DNA of 64,000 nt from Micromonospora wenchangensis. GTDB lineage: Bacteria; Actinomycetota; Actinomycetes; Mycobacteriales; Micromonosporaceae. Made by a program: the position numbers and the translations under genes. Under the pieces are notes generated by a model, which made no database searches, had not been told where the DNA came from, and was given only the letters and a program-made list of their open reading frames with translations. The stretch covers positions 62,001 to 126,000 of the forward strand of contig NZ_MZMV01000011.1 of the NCBI RefSeq assembly GCF_002210435.1. Direction: 5' to 3'. Shown in pieces: positions 26,666-35,559 of the stretch (position 1 is its first letter; every line of letters begins with the position of its first letter).

Positions 26666-27582
26666 GTGTCGCCCGGCCCGGCCCCGGGGCCGCCCGGCCG
26701 GGGCGGGACACCGCCGGCGTCCAGGTAGCGGTCGCGGAGCCGGGTGACCTCGTCGTAGCCGATGAGCCGGGTGAACTCGCGCAGCGGTACGCCCCGGGCG
26801 GCGACCACGCCGGGCTCCGGGCCGAGCAGGTCGGTGTACGCCGCGGTGAGCGCGCGGGCGGTGGCGAGCAGGCCCTGGAGCCCGTAGATGACCACGGCGA
26901 TGCCGAGTTCCCGGGCGATGCCGGGGGTGAGTTCGCGTTCCAGCCAACTGCCGGGGGCGACCGCGGCGGCCAGTGGCCGGCCGCAGGCGTCCCGGGTGGC
27001 CTGCCACGCCTCGAACGGGAACGTCTCGTCGTGGCGCATCGGGAAGACCACGTCCGCCCCGGCCGCCGCGTACGCCTCGGCGCGCCGCAGCACCTCGTCG
27101 ACGGTGTCGGCGTTGGTCCGGGCGACCACGGCGGCCCGGTCCCGGGCGTCGACGCACGCGCGGACCTTCGCCGCCGCCTCGGCCCGGGGCACCAGGCTCA
27201 CTCCGGCCTGTTCGCTCAGCGGCCCCGGCTTGGGGGAGATCTGGTCCTCCAGCATCAGCGCCGCCGCGCCGGCCTGCTCGAAGTCCCGGGCGGCGTGGTA
27301 CGCGTTGACCGCGTTGCCCCAGCCGGTGTCCAGGTCCGCGATGACCGGCAGGCCGCCGGCCCGGGCGGCGACGCCGACCGCGCGGGTCATGTCGGCGCGG
27401 GTGTAGAGGTCGGCGTCGGGCAGGCCGAGCGAGGCGGCCACGGCGAAACCGGAGACGAAGAGGCAGCGGAAACCGGCTGCGGCGGCCAGGGTGGCGCTGA
27501 GCCCGTCCCAGACGCCGGCAGCGTAGACGGGCGGTTCGGCGGCGAGGACGTCGGCGAAGCCGACCGGGGCGTGTACCGGCAT
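26662..27582 (-). CDS. isocitrate lyase/PEP mutase superfamily protein without the KKCGH cysteine
   Basis: 306 residues. VWDGLSATLAAAAGFRCLFVSGFAVAAS, the metal aspartates in PVIADLDTGWGN (D83, D85) and MLEDQ (E112, D113) place it in the ICL/PEPM superfamily. Lyases have PKRCGH after EDQ; here it is PKPGPLSEQ, so the catalytic cysteine loop is absent. The EDKxxxxxNS mark of PEP mutase is absent as well. Oxaloacetate-hydrolase-like or other C-C cleavage activity is possible. ATG 27582 is 4 nt after the ThDP gene. Confidence 0.85.
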   Translation of the reverse strand: MPVHAPVGFADVLAAEPPVYAAGVWDGLSATLAAAAGFRCLFVSGFAVAASLGLPDADLYTRADMTRAVGVAARAGGLPVIADLDTGWGNAVNAYHAARDFEQAGAAALMLEDQISPKPGPLSEQAGVSLVPRAEAAAKVRACVDARDRAAVVARTNADTVDEVLRRAEAYAAAGADVVFPMRHDETFPFEAWQATRDACGRPLAAAVAPGSWLERELTPGIARELGIAVVIYGLQGLLATARALTAAYTDLLGPEPGVVAARGVPLREFTRLIGYDEVTRLRDRYLDAGGVPPRPGGPGAGPGDT

Positions 27583-27586
27583 CGGA

Positions 27587-29305
27587 TCACACCTCCGGCA
27601 GGTCGACGACCACGTCGACCAGGACGGGACGACCCTCGCGGACGCTCTTGACCGCCTCGGTGAGGGTGGATGCCAGGGCGTCGCGGTCGGTCACGGTGAA
27701 CGCCTCGACGCCCTGGGCGCGGGCCATCCCGGCGTGGTCGACGTCCGGTCCGGTCAGGTCCATGCCGTGCCGGGCCCGGTCCAGGTCGCCGCCGCGCGTC
27801 TGCACCACCCGACGTTGGTGCAGCCAGTCCGCGCCGTAGCTGCGGTTGTTGACCACCACGGCCAGCAGCGGGAGCCGGTGGTGGGCGGCGGTCCAGAGCG
27901 CCTGCGGGGTGTAGAGCAGGTCGCCGTCGGGTTGCAGGTCGACCACCACGGTGTCGTCGTCGCGGTGGTGCAGGGCCGCGCCGATCGAACCGCCGATGCC
28001 GAAGCCGAGGCCACCGGCGCCGGAGCCGCCCAGGTGGCAGTTGTAGTCGACCAGGTCCCAGGTGCGCCGGGGCCAGCCCCGGAACATGGTGAAGCCGATC
28101 TGCCAGGGGCCGTCGCGTACCGCGTCGTAGGTGGCGGCGGCGAGGACGCCCTCGGTGATCCCGCCGTGCGGCGACTCGGGCGGCGGACCCTGCGCGGCGC
28201 GCAGCGCGGCGGTGTGGCCGGTCAGCCACTCGCGTCGGGCGGCGACGGCGTCGGCGCGGCGGGCGACCCGCTCGGCGACCAGGTCGGCGAGGACGGGCAG
28301 GGCGACGGCGGTGTCGGCGACCAGGTACTCGTCGGCCCGGATCGGCGGTTCCAGGTCGAGGAAGCCGTTGTGTTTCAGGTCGTTGAGGGTGATCACGGCG
28401 AGCTTCGTGCCGGGCCGGGTGAGCATCCGGTAACCGCGCCGGTCGTTGTCCACCTGGGACGTGGCCCAGCGGACGTCCCGGCAGTCCAGCGCCAGGACGA
28501 GGTCGGCGTCGGCGAGCCGGCCGGCCCGGTCGGCGGTGCAGTCGGCCCAGTGCCCGGTGGGGAAGTTGTGCCGGCTGCCGAGGTCCACCACGGGCACGGC
28601 GAGGGTCTCGGCGAGCCGGCGCAGCGCGTCGAAGCCGGCCCGGCTGCGGCCGACGAAGTCGGCGAGGACGACCGGGGAGTCGGCGGCGACGAGCAGGTCG
28701 GCGACGGCCTCGAGGCGATCCAGCGGGGCGGTCGGCGGGGCGAGCGGGGCCGGCCCCCAGTCGCCGAGGTCGACCGCGGGCGCGGGCGACTCCTGCATCA
28801 GCGCGTCGAGGGCCACGTAGGTGGGGCCGGGCGGTTGGGCCACGGCGAGCTGGTGGGCGCGGAGCATCAGGTCGGGCAGGGCGGCGACGGACGTGGGTTC
28901 GGTGTCCCACTTGACCACGTCCCGGACAGCCTGGCCCTGCTGGTTCGCGGTGTGCACCCAGTCGATCCACGGTCGGCGGCGGGCCTGGTCGGCCGGGCCG
29001 GAGCCGCCGAGCAGGAGCACCGGCGCGTGGTCGGCGTACGCGTTGAAGGTCGCCATCACGGCCTGCTGGAGGCCGACCAGGTTGTGCACGGCGGCGGCCA
29101 TCACCTCGCCGGAGGCCTTGGCGTAGCCGTGGGCGACGGCCACGGCTACGCCCTCGTGCAGCGCCGAGATCACCTCGGGGCTTCCGCTGGTGGTGAGGGA
29201 GTCGTGCAGGCCCCGGAACGAGGCACCGGGGTTGGCTGCCACGTACCGGATGCCGAGGCGCTGGAGCAGCGCCACCATCACGTCGCTTCCGTATGTCAGA
29301 TCCAT
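27587..29305 (-). CDS. thiamine diphosphate-dependent enzyme (acetolactate synthase/benzoylformate decarboxylase-like)
   Basis: 572 residues in the usual three domains. The N-terminal PYR domain has catalytic glutamate E51 in SALHEGVAVAVAHGYAKASG. A central domain follows. The C-terminal PP domain has a GDG-type motif changed to PDGDLLYTPQ and ending VVVNNRSYG. It probably decarboxylates a 2-oxo acid or joins two carbonyls. ATG 29305 starts the three-gene unit with the lyase-like and dehydrogenase genes. The unit diverges from an amidohydrolase gene, with an operator between them. Confidence 0.88.
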   Translation of the reverse strand: MDLTYGSDVMVALLQRLGIRYVAANPGASFRGLHDSLTTSGSPEVISALHEGVAVAVAHGYAKASGEVMAAAVHNLVGLQQAVMATFNAYADHAPVLLLGGSGPADQARRRPWIDWVHTANQQGQAVRDVVKWDTEPTSVAALPDLMLRAHQLAVAQPPGPTYVALDALMQESPAPAVDLGDWGPAPLAPPTAPLDRLEAVADLLVAADSPVVLADFVGRSRAGFDALRRLAETLAVPVVDLGSRHNFPTGHWADCTADRAGRLADADLVLALDCRDVRWATSQVDNDRRGYRMLTRPGTKLAVITLNDLKHNGFLDLEPPIRADEYLVADTAVALPVLADLVAERVARRADAVAARREWLTGHTAALRAAQGPPPESPHGGITEGVLAAATYDAVRDGPWQIGFTMFRGWPRRTWDLVDYNCHLGGSGAGGLGFGIGGSIGAALHHRDDDTVVVDLQPDGDLLYTPQALWTAAHHRLPLLAVVVNNRSYGADWLHQRRVVQTRGGDLDRARHGMDLTGPDVDHAGMARAQGVEAFTVTDRDALASTLTEAVKSVREGRPVLVDVVVDLPEV

Positions 29306-29353
29306 GTGTCACGTCCTGTGTCGGTCGGCCTGTCCCGCCCCCGTCGGCTGCGC

Positions 29354-29386
29354 TACTTTATGAAACACCGTTTCATCAACCGGAAC
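29354..29386. promoter_or_regulatory. IclR-type operator in the ThDP/amidohydrolase divergent promoter region
   Basis: Plus strand: -10-like TACTTT at 29354-29359 and operator GAAAC acc GTTTC atcaac CGGAAC at 29362-29386. The core repeat is a palindrome, so the minus strand also fits (third half weaker). One site may therefore serve both divergent units. Confidence 0.72.
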
Positions 29387-29402
29387 AAGAGGGGTGCGTG
29401 TC

Positions 29403-30443
29403 ATGCATCGACCTGGTCAGGCCGTGGATCTGCACAGTCACTGGTGGCCCCGGGAGTTCGCGTCGGCCGTCCGGGCCGGCCGGCGCTGGCACGCCTGGGA
29501 CGCCGACCTCACCGCCGCCACCCCTCGGATCGTGGCCGGGGACCGGGACGCCCCGGCCCCGGTCGACCTGTACTCGACCGACCTGGCCGCCCGTCGGGAA
29601 CGCCGGGCCGCCGAGGGCATCGTCCGCGAGGCGGCGATGGTCCCGGTCTTCCTCTGGGGGTACGACCTTCCGGCTGCCGAGGCCGAGGCGTACTGCCGAG
29701 ACGTCAACGCGGACCTGGCCGACGCACAGGCCGCCTCCGACGGCACCTTCACCGGCCTCGGACTGCTGCCGCTGCAGGACCACGACGCGTCGCTGCGGGT
29801 GCTCGACCACGCAGTGAAGGACCTCGGCCTGTATGCGTTCAGCATCGGCACCAACGTCGAGGACGCCAATCTGGACGACCCGAAGGTGGTCGCCATCCTC
29901 GACCAGGTGCTCGCCGCCGGGGCGGCGATCGTCATCCACGCCAACTGGTACACCCGTGCCGGGCGTGAGCGCACCTGCCGGCACATGTTCGACAACTCGG
30001 TGGGTGTGCCTCTCGAGTCCGGGCTGGCGTTGGCGTCGCTGATCTACTCGGGCCTGCTGGATCGGCACCCGGGCGCCCGGATCTGCTGCTCGCACGGGGG
30101 TGGCTGGCTGCCGTACGGCATCGGCCGGCTCAACCTGCGCTACCTGCAGGGGCGGGACAGTGGCCTGCTGGCCGAGGCTCCGGACCGGTACCTGCGCCGG
30201 TTCCACTACGACTGCCTGGTGCACGACGAGCGTGCCCTGCAACTGCTTGTCGAGCGGGTCGGCTCGGACCGGGTGGTGATCGGCACCGACCACCCGTACG
30301 GCGGGGACATTCCCGAGGTCGGCGCGGTGCGCTGGGTCGCCGATCAGCCGTTCCTGACCAGCCGGGAGAAGGACATGGTGGTCCGGGAGAACGCGGCTCT
30401 CTTCCTCGACGGCGCCCGGCGGGCGGTCGGCGGCGCCGGCTGA
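29403..30443 (+). CDS. amidohydrolase-2 (ACMSD-like) metal enzyme
   Basis: 346 residues with a full metal set: HxH in VDLHSHWWP (H11, H13), H in IVIHANWYT, H in CCSHGGGWLPY and D in VIGTDHPYGG. ACMSD-type enzymes decarboxylate amino-carboxymuconate semialdehyde or hydroxybenzoates, or hydrate and hydrolyse rings. ATG 29403 has AGAGGGG about 9 nt upstream. It is closely similar in layout to the gene at 32336, suggesting duplication with split substrates. Confidence 0.9.
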   Translation: MHRPGQAVDLHSHWWPREFASAVRAGRRWHAWDADLTAATPRIVAGDRDAPAPVDLYSTDLAARRERRAAEGIVREAAMVPVFLWGYDLPAAEAEAYCRDVNADLADAQAASDGTFTGLGLLPLQDHDASLRVLDHAVKDLGLYAFSIGTNVEDANLDDPKVVAILDQVLAAGAAIVIHANWYTRAGRERTCRHMFDNSVGVPLESGLALASLIYSGLLDRHPGARICCSHGGGWLPYGIGRLNLRYLQGRDSGLLAEAPDRYLRRFHYDCLVHDERALQLLVERVGSDRVVIGTDHPYGGDIPEVGAVRWVADQPFLTSREKDMVVRENAALFLDGARRAVGGAG

Positions 30444-30495
30444 CGTCCCGTCGCGCCCGACGGCGGATTCGCTGGTCACGGCGTCCGTCCGGCCC

Positions 30496-30554
30496 TTGAC
30501 ACGGTTCGACGGGCCCCCCTACGTTTCGTGGAACGCCGTTTCGCTGAGTGGAAG
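30496..30554 (+). promoter_or_regulatory. promoter and IclR-type operator of the acetoacetate-decarboxylase-like unit
   Basis: -35 TTGACA at 30496-30501, 18-bp spacer, -10 TACGTT at 30520-30525, then after 4 nt the operator GGAAC gcc GTTTC gctgag TGGAAG at 30530-30554. It overlaps the ribosome-binding site of the next gene. Confidence 0.78.
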
Positions 30555-30561
30555 GAATGTG

Positions 30562-31365
30562 ATGGCCACGCTTCGAGGGTTCGGCAATCCCCTGTCCCCG
30601 TCGGGTCGGGCGGCGCTCGTCGACGACCCCCCGCACCACATCAGCGCCGACGCCATCCAGGTGATCTACCGGGTCGACCCGGACAAGGCCCGCGCCTACC
30701 TGCCCGACGGCCTCGACCTGCACCCGGAGGCCCTGGCCTACGCCTACGTCGCCGATATGGTCAAGGTCAGCGACAGCCACCCCGACCAGGCCTGGACCGA
30801 ACCGCAGTGGTCGCAGTACCAGGAGGGCATCCTCGGCCTCTACTGCACCTACCAGGGCCAGCCCGGCCGGTTCAGCGCCTACATCTACGTCAGCGAGGAC
30901 TGGTCGGTGGTCTTCGGCCACTTCATGGGCTTCGCCAAGAAGCAGGGCGTCATCCACAAGACCAAGATCCAACCGGCCAACCCGGCGTTCGGGCCGATCG
31001 GCCCCGGCAGCCGGATGCGGGGGACCGTGGACCGGTTCGGCCGGCGGATCTTCAACGTGGACATCCAGCTCACCGAGAAGATCGACGACGACGCGGTGCC
31101 CTCGCACGGGCACCGCGTCTACACCTACCGGCACATCCCCTCGCCCAGCCCGCAGGTGCCCGACCAGCGGCAGCTCTTCGCCCTCGACCTGGACCGGGCC
31201 ACCACCATCGACGCCTGGAAGGGCACCGGCGGCGTGGAGATCTTCACCGACGTGATCAACGAGGACCTCGACGGCTTCCAGCCACTGGAGATCGTCGAGG
31301 CGTACAGCTTCCAGCGCGGCTGGACCACCAAGGCCGGCGCCACCCTGCTGCGAGAGGACCACTGA
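30562..31365 (+). CDS. acetoacetate decarboxylase (ADC) family protein
   Basis: 267 residues. IQVIYRVDPDKARAYLPDGLDLHPEALAYAYVADM and the Lys-rich GFAKKQGVIHKTKI lie where the Schiff-base lysine of ADC is found. Many ADC-fold proteins are aldolase/dehydratases or unknown, so decarboxylation is only one option. ATG 30562 has GAAGGA 7 nt upstream. Its stop overlaps the next start by 1 nt (TGATG). Confidence 0.85.
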   Translation: MATLRGFGNPLSPSGRAALVDDPPHHISADAIQVIYRVDPDKARAYLPDGLDLHPEALAYAYVADMVKVSDSHPDQAWTEPQWSQYQEGILGLYCTYQGQPGRFSAYIYVSEDWSVVFGHFMGFAKKQGVIHKTKIQPANPAFGPIGPGSRMRGTVDRFGRRIFNVDIQLTEKIDDDAVPSHGHRVYTYRHIPSPSPQVPDQRQLFALDLDRATTIDAWKGTGGVEIFTDVINEDLDGFQPLEIVEAYSFQRGWTTKAGATLLREDH

Positions 31366-32339
31366 TGACCGACTGGGCCGCGATCCAGGTCGCCAAGGCC
31401 GCCGACAACATCGTGAACACCTCCCTGGCCGTGCGGCCCGGGGAACTCGTCGCCGTCGCCGCCGACCACAACTCCGACCACGCGGTCGTCGACGCGCTCC
31501 TCGCGGCGGTTGCCGCCGCCGGCGCCGAGGGCACCCTGCTGGTCCAGCCCGCCCGCGCCCGGGCCGGCGAACCGGCGAACCGGATCGTCGCCGCCGCACT
31601 GGCCGGCGCGGACGTGATCATCTCGCCGACCTCGACCGCGCTGAGCTTCACCCCCGAACTCAAGCAGGCACTCAACCGGGGCGCCCGGGCGATCGTGATG
31701 ACCGGGGTGACCCGGGCCGAGCTGACCGGCGGCGCGGGCATCGCCGACTACGAGGAGGTCCACCGGATCACCAAACCGCTGGCCGACGCGATCACCGCCG
31801 GCTCCCGGATCCGGGTCACCTCGCAGCAGGGCTCCGACCTCACGGCCAGCCTGGAGGGCGTCACCTGCGGAGTGGGCGCGTCCTTCGCCCGTGAGCCCGG
31901 CCAGATCTCCAGCTACCCCAGCGGCGAGGCGTGGAGCGCTCCGGCCACCGGCACCGGGCAGGGCGTCCTGGTCGCCGACGGTTCCGCGCACCAGCTCGGC
32001 AAGCTGCGCGAACCGATCCGGGTCCACTTCGACCAGGGGCGCGCGGTCCGGATCGAGGGCGGCGACCAGGCCGGCGAGCTGCGCCGCATGATCGACGGGG
32101 TGGAGAACGGCGACAACCTCGGTGAGATCTCCATCGGCACCAACCCGGCGGCCCGCTTCCTCGGCAACATCACCGAGGACAAGAAGCAGGTCGGCACCGT
32201 CCACTTCGCGCTGGGCAACAGTGTGGTCGGCGGGACGGTCAAGGCCCCGATCCACGTCGACCTGCTGCTGCTCACCCCCACCGTGGAGGTGGACGGGGAG
32301 ATCCTGGTCCAGGACGGGAAGATCGTGAAGGTGGCATGA
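31365..32339 (+). CDS. M29-fold protein, aminopeptidase T / 2,5-dihydroxypyridine dioxygenase (NicX)-like
   Basis: 324 residues. The N-terminal half is Rossmann-like (PGELVAVAADHNSDHAVVDALL, GADVIISPTSTALSFTPE). The C-terminal half carries candidate metal ligands H280 (GTVHFALGN) and H297-x-D299 (PIHVDLL). These recall the metal sites of AmpT peptidases and of the Fe(II) ring-cleaving enzyme NicX. The sequence is divergent from both. In a catabolic operon with amide hydrolases, an extradiol-type ring-cleaving enzyme is more likely than a peptidase, but this is inference. Confidence 0.75.
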   Translation: MTDWAAIQVAKAADNIVNTSLAVRPGELVAVAADHNSDHAVVDALLAAVAAAGAEGTLLVQPARARAGEPANRIVAAALAGADVIISPTSTALSFTPELKQALNRGARAIVMTGVTRAELTGGAGIADYEEVHRITKPLADAITAGSRIRVTSQQGSDLTASLEGVTCGVGASFAREPGQISSYPSGEAWSAPATGTGQGVLVADGSAHQLGKLREPIRVHFDQGRAVRIEGGDQAGELRRMIDGVENGDNLGEISIGTNPAARFLGNITEDKKQVGTVHFALGNSVVGGTVKAPIHVDLLLLTPTVEVDGEILVQDGKIVKVA

Positions 32340-33433
32340 CCGCCGCATCCGCCCCGGCCCCCGGAGACGCCGTCTCCGGGGTGCCGGCCATCGACACCCA
32401 CACCCACTTCTGGCCCCGAGGGCTGCTCACCGCCGGGCGGGAAGGACGGGACTGGTACGGCTGGCGACCGGTCACCGAGGCCGACGGCCGGCGGGCGTTC
32501 GCACTGGGACGTACCGTGCTGGCCTTCGCCCCGCCCGAGGTGGACCTGGCCGACCCGACGGCCCGGCTCGCCGCCCGCGCCGAGCAGCAGGGGATCGGCT
32601 TCGAGGCCGTCCAGGTGGCCGGGTTCCTGTTCAACTACCACCTGGACGCGGCCCGCGGCGCGGCCTTCTGCCGGGAACTCAACACCGAGCTGGCCGAACT
32701 GGAGGCCGCCGCCCCGGGCACCTACCGGGGGCTGGCGCAACTACCGCTCCAGGACCGCGAAGCCGCGCTGGCCGTGCTCGACCACGCCGTGACGGAGTTG
32801 GGGCTGCGGCACTTCGTGCTCACCCCGGCGGTCAACGGGCGCAACCTCGACGATCCGCAGATCCTGCCGGTGCTGGAGGCGATGGCCGAGGCCGGCGTGA
32901 CCGCCAACGTCCACCCGGCGTTCTTCGACAAGCTCGGCGCCGGCGACCGGCTCGGCCGGTACTACTTCGAGAGCTCGTTCGCCGCGCCGGTCGAGGCGAG
33001 CATCGGGCTGATGACGGTGATCCATTCCGGCCTGCTGGACCGTTACCCCGACTTCCGGATGTGCTTCACCCACGGCGGCGGCATCGCGATCCACTCGCTG
33101 GGCCGGTTCGACCACCGCTGGCACATGATCTCCCCGGCGCAGCGCACGATGGCCCGACCGCCCAGTGAGTACCTCTCCGCCGGCAACCTCTTCTACGACG
33201 TGCTGGTACACGACGAGCGCGCGCTGGAGATGGTGATCGAGCGTGTCGGGGTGGACCAGCTCACCATCGGCACCGACCATCCGTTCGCCTGGGACCACCC
33301 CGGTGGCGCCGCGAACTGGATCCGTAGCGCCGACTTCCTGGACACCACGGCCCGGGAGAAGATCCTCTGGCGCAACGCGGCCCGCTTCTACGGCCTCGAC
33401 CCCGACAGCCCGCCCGGGACGGCCGGCTCATGA
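32336..33433 (+). CDS. amidohydrolase-2 (ACMSD-like) metal enzyme
   Basis: 365 residues, all metal ligands present: HxH in IDTHTHFWP (H22, H24), H in ANVHPAFFD, H in CFTHGGGIAIHSLG and D in TIGTDHPFAW. It shares order and local sequence with the gene at 29403 (LPLQDREAALAVLDHAV, LVHDERAL, IYSGLLDR-type block). ATG 32336 overlaps the upstream stop in ATGA form. Likely a decarboxylase or hydratase of a ring-cleavage product. Confidence 0.9.
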   Translation: MTAASAPAPGDAVSGVPAIDTHTHFWPRGLLTAGREGRDWYGWRPVTEADGRRAFALGRTVLAFAPPEVDLADPTARLAARAEQQGIGFEAVQVAGFLFNYHLDAARGAAFCRELNTELAELEAAAPGTYRGLAQLPLQDREAALAVLDHAVTELGLRHFVLTPAVNGRNLDDPQILPVLEAMAEAGVTANVHPAFFDKLGAGDRLGRYYFESSFAAPVEASIGLMTVIHSGLLDRYPDFRMCFTHGGGIAIHSLGRFDHRWHMISPAQRTMARPPSEYLSAGNLFYDVLVHDERALEMVIERVGVDQLTIGTDHPFAWDHPGGAANWIRSADFLDTTAREKILWRNAARFYGLDPDSPPGTAGS

Positions 33434-34785
33434 ACGACTGCGACACCCTGGTCGCCGGCGCCGGAGCGGCAGGCATGGCTGCCGCGCTGGCCGCCGCCCG
33501 ACCCGGCCGCACCGTCGTCCTCGCCGAGGCTCGGGAGACGTTCCGGCAGGGCAGCAACACCGCGATGAGCACCTCGATGATCCCGGCCGCCGGCAGTCGC
33601 TGGCAGCGGGCGGCCGGCGTCGAGGACTCACCCGGTCGGTTCCTCGCCGACATCCGGGCCAAGACCCACGACCGGGTCGACCCGGTCGTGGCCGCCGCGC
33701 TCACCTCGGTCGCCCCCGAGCTGGTCGACTGGCTGGCCGACGACTGCGGGGTCCCTCTCGAACTGGTCACCGACTTCCGCTACCCGGGGCACTCGGCGCT
33801 GCGCTGCCACAGTGTGCCGGACCGCTCCGGTGCGGCCCTGCACCGCGCCCTGCTCGACGCCGCCGCGGACCGGGACGACCTGCACCTGATCGTGCCGGCC
33901 ACGCTGGTCGACGTGCGCACCGACGAGGGCGGCGCGGTCCGGGGCGCGGTGCTGGAACGACCCGACGGCAGCCGGGAGGAGCTGAGCTGCCCGGCGGTGG
34001 TGCTGGCCACCAACGGCTTCGCCGCCGACCCCGACCTGGTCCGTCGTCACCTGCCCGAGATCGCCCACGGCGTCTACCACGGCGGGGAGGCGTCGCGCGG
34101 GGACGCGTTGCGGCTGGCCGAACGGCTCGGCCTGGACACCGGCTACCTCGACGCCTACCAGGGGCACGGCTCGCTGGCCGTACCGGACGCCATCCTGCTC
34201 ACCTGGGCGACGGTCATGCACGGCGGCTTCCTCGTCGACTCCACCGGGCGACGCTTCGGAGACGAGACGGTCGGCTATTCCGAGTACGCCGTACCGGTGC
34301 TGTCCCGTCCGGACGGCCGGGCCTGGGTGGTCTACGACGAACGCGTCCACGACGCCTGCCGGGCGTTCAAGGACTACCGGGACGTGCTGGCCGCCGGTGC
34401 GGTCCGCTGGGCCGACGACGTCGACGCGCTCGCCGCCGTGCTGGGCGCTCCGACCGACGCGCTGGCGGCCACCCTGGCCGACGCCGACGCGGCCGCCTCC
34501 GGAACCGCGTCCGACGCGTTCGGTCGGAGCGCCTGGGGCGCGCCGCTGCGTCCGCCGTACGCGGCCGTCCGGGTCACCGGGGCGCTCTTCCACACCCAGG
34601 GCGGGCTGCGGGTGGACCGGCACGCCCGGGTGTTGCGCGCCGGGCAGCCGGTGCCGGGACTGTACGCAGCCGGTGGCGCGGCCGTAGGCATCTCCGGGCA
34701 CGGGGCGGACGGGTATCTGGCCGGAAACGGCCTGCTCGCGGCCCTCGGCCTCGGATACCTCGCCGGCCGGCACGCCACCGCCTGA
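33430..34785 (+). CDS. FAD-dependent oxidoreductase, fumarate-reductase/tricarballylate-dehydrogenase-like
   Basis: 451 residues. The FAD-binding GAGAAGMAAALAAAR motif starts at residue 10 with EAR at the second strand end. NTAMSTSMIPAAGSRWQ, AVVLATNGFAADPDLV and the C-terminal GLYAAGGAAVGISGHGADGYLAGNGLLAALGLG match the SdhA/FRD-like group. It would oxidise or reduce a C-C bond in an acid. ATGA overlap with the amidohydrolase gene makes it the last gene of the ADC-headed unit. Confidence 0.9.
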   Translation: MNDCDTLVAGAGAAGMAAALAAARPGRTVVLAEARETFRQGSNTAMSTSMIPAAGSRWQRAAGVEDSPGRFLADIRAKTHDRVDPVVAAALTSVAPELVDWLADDCGVPLELVTDFRYPGHSALRCHSVPDRSGAALHRALLDAAADRDDLHLIVPATLVDVRTDEGGAVRGAVLERPDGSREELSCPAVVLATNGFAADPDLVRRHLPEIAHGVYHGGEASRGDALRLAERLGLDTGYLDAYQGHGSLAVPDAILLTWATVMHGGFLVDSTGRRFGDETVGYSEYAVPVLSRPDGRAWVVYDERVHDACRAFKDYRDVLAAGAVRWADDVDALAAVLGAPTDALAATLADADAAASGTASDAFGRSAWGAPLRPPYAAVRVTGALFHTQGGLRVDRHARVLRAGQPVPGLYAAGGAAVGISGHGADGYLAGNGLLAALGLGYLAGRHATA

Positions 34786-34830
34786 TCCGGTACCGGTCCG
34801 GTCTGACCCGGGCCGGTACCGGCGGTGCCG

Positions 34831-35559
34831 CTAGGCCGTGTTTCGTAGCGGCCTGTGGCATGGCGGTGGTCGCTAATCGAAGAGGTCTCCGGTAGTTGGT
34901 TCAGCGACCAAGCAGAACTTCACACCGGAGACCTCGTGCCGAGCGTAGCGGCGGTGAGGCGACATGACCTGGCAGACCCTGTATCGATGATTTCGGCGCT
35001 GGCAGCGTGACGCTATCTTGGCCCGGCTCCTCACCTCGTGGTGTGCAGACCGAACCGGCCGATCACGGGCTCGGCCGATCGCGGGGCGGCTGGACCACCA
35101 AGACCCATCTGGCCTGCGAAAGGGCCGCAAACTGATGGCCGTGGTGGTGACCGCCGGACGACGCGGCGACAGCCCGCGGTTCATCCCCGCGCTGGCCAAG
35201 GTGCGCGTCCCCCGCCCCGGTGGCAGCCGGCCACGGACCCGCCCCGACACCGTGCTGGCCGACAAGGCGAACACGTCCACAGCCAACCGAGCCCACCTGC
35301 GATCCCGGAGCATCCGCGTGTGCATTCCGAGCAAGACCGGCCAGGATGCCCACCGCAAGGCCACAGGCTCCAAAGGCGGACGTCCGCCCGCCTTCGACCC
35401 CGAGACCTACCGCCTGCGTCACGCCGTGGAGTGCGGCATCAACCAGCTCGAACAACACCGCGCCATGGCCATCCGCTACGACTCGCCGTGCGCTACGAAG
35501 CCACCCTCACCATCGCCGCCATCAACCAATGGCTCCGCGCCCTACGAAACACGGCCTAG
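34831..35559 (+). mobile_element. defective IS5-family element with perfect 18-bp ends
   Basis: The inverted ends CTAGGCCGTGTTTCGTAG (34831-34848) and its exact complement (35542-35559) bound 729 bp. The outer CTAG on both sides is probably the 4-bp target duplication usual for IS5. Inside, plus-strand pieces of a DDE transposase remain: TWQTLYR near 34963, [26 protein letters not shown] near 35115, [22 protein letters not shown] and [23 protein letters not shown]. They are broken by a stop and an internal deletion of the central DDE part. It cannot transpose by itself. Confidence 0.85.

Noticed and set aside
25682-29305. Phosphonate biosynthesis (PEP mutase + phosphonopyruvate decarboxylase + dehydrogenase)
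   Set aside because: The lyase-like protein lacks the EDKxxxxxNS motif of PEP mutase, and the ThDP protein is 572 residues, much longer than phosphonopyruvate decarboxylases.
31365-32339. Complete nicotinate (nic) pathway
   Set aside because: Only a NicX-like fold and an amidase are seen; nicotinate hydroxylase, 6-hydroxynicotinate monooxygenase and maleate isomerase are absent.
34960-35555. Functional transposase in the IS5-type element
   Set aside because: Stops, frame breaks and loss of the central DDE region; only the inverted ends look intact.
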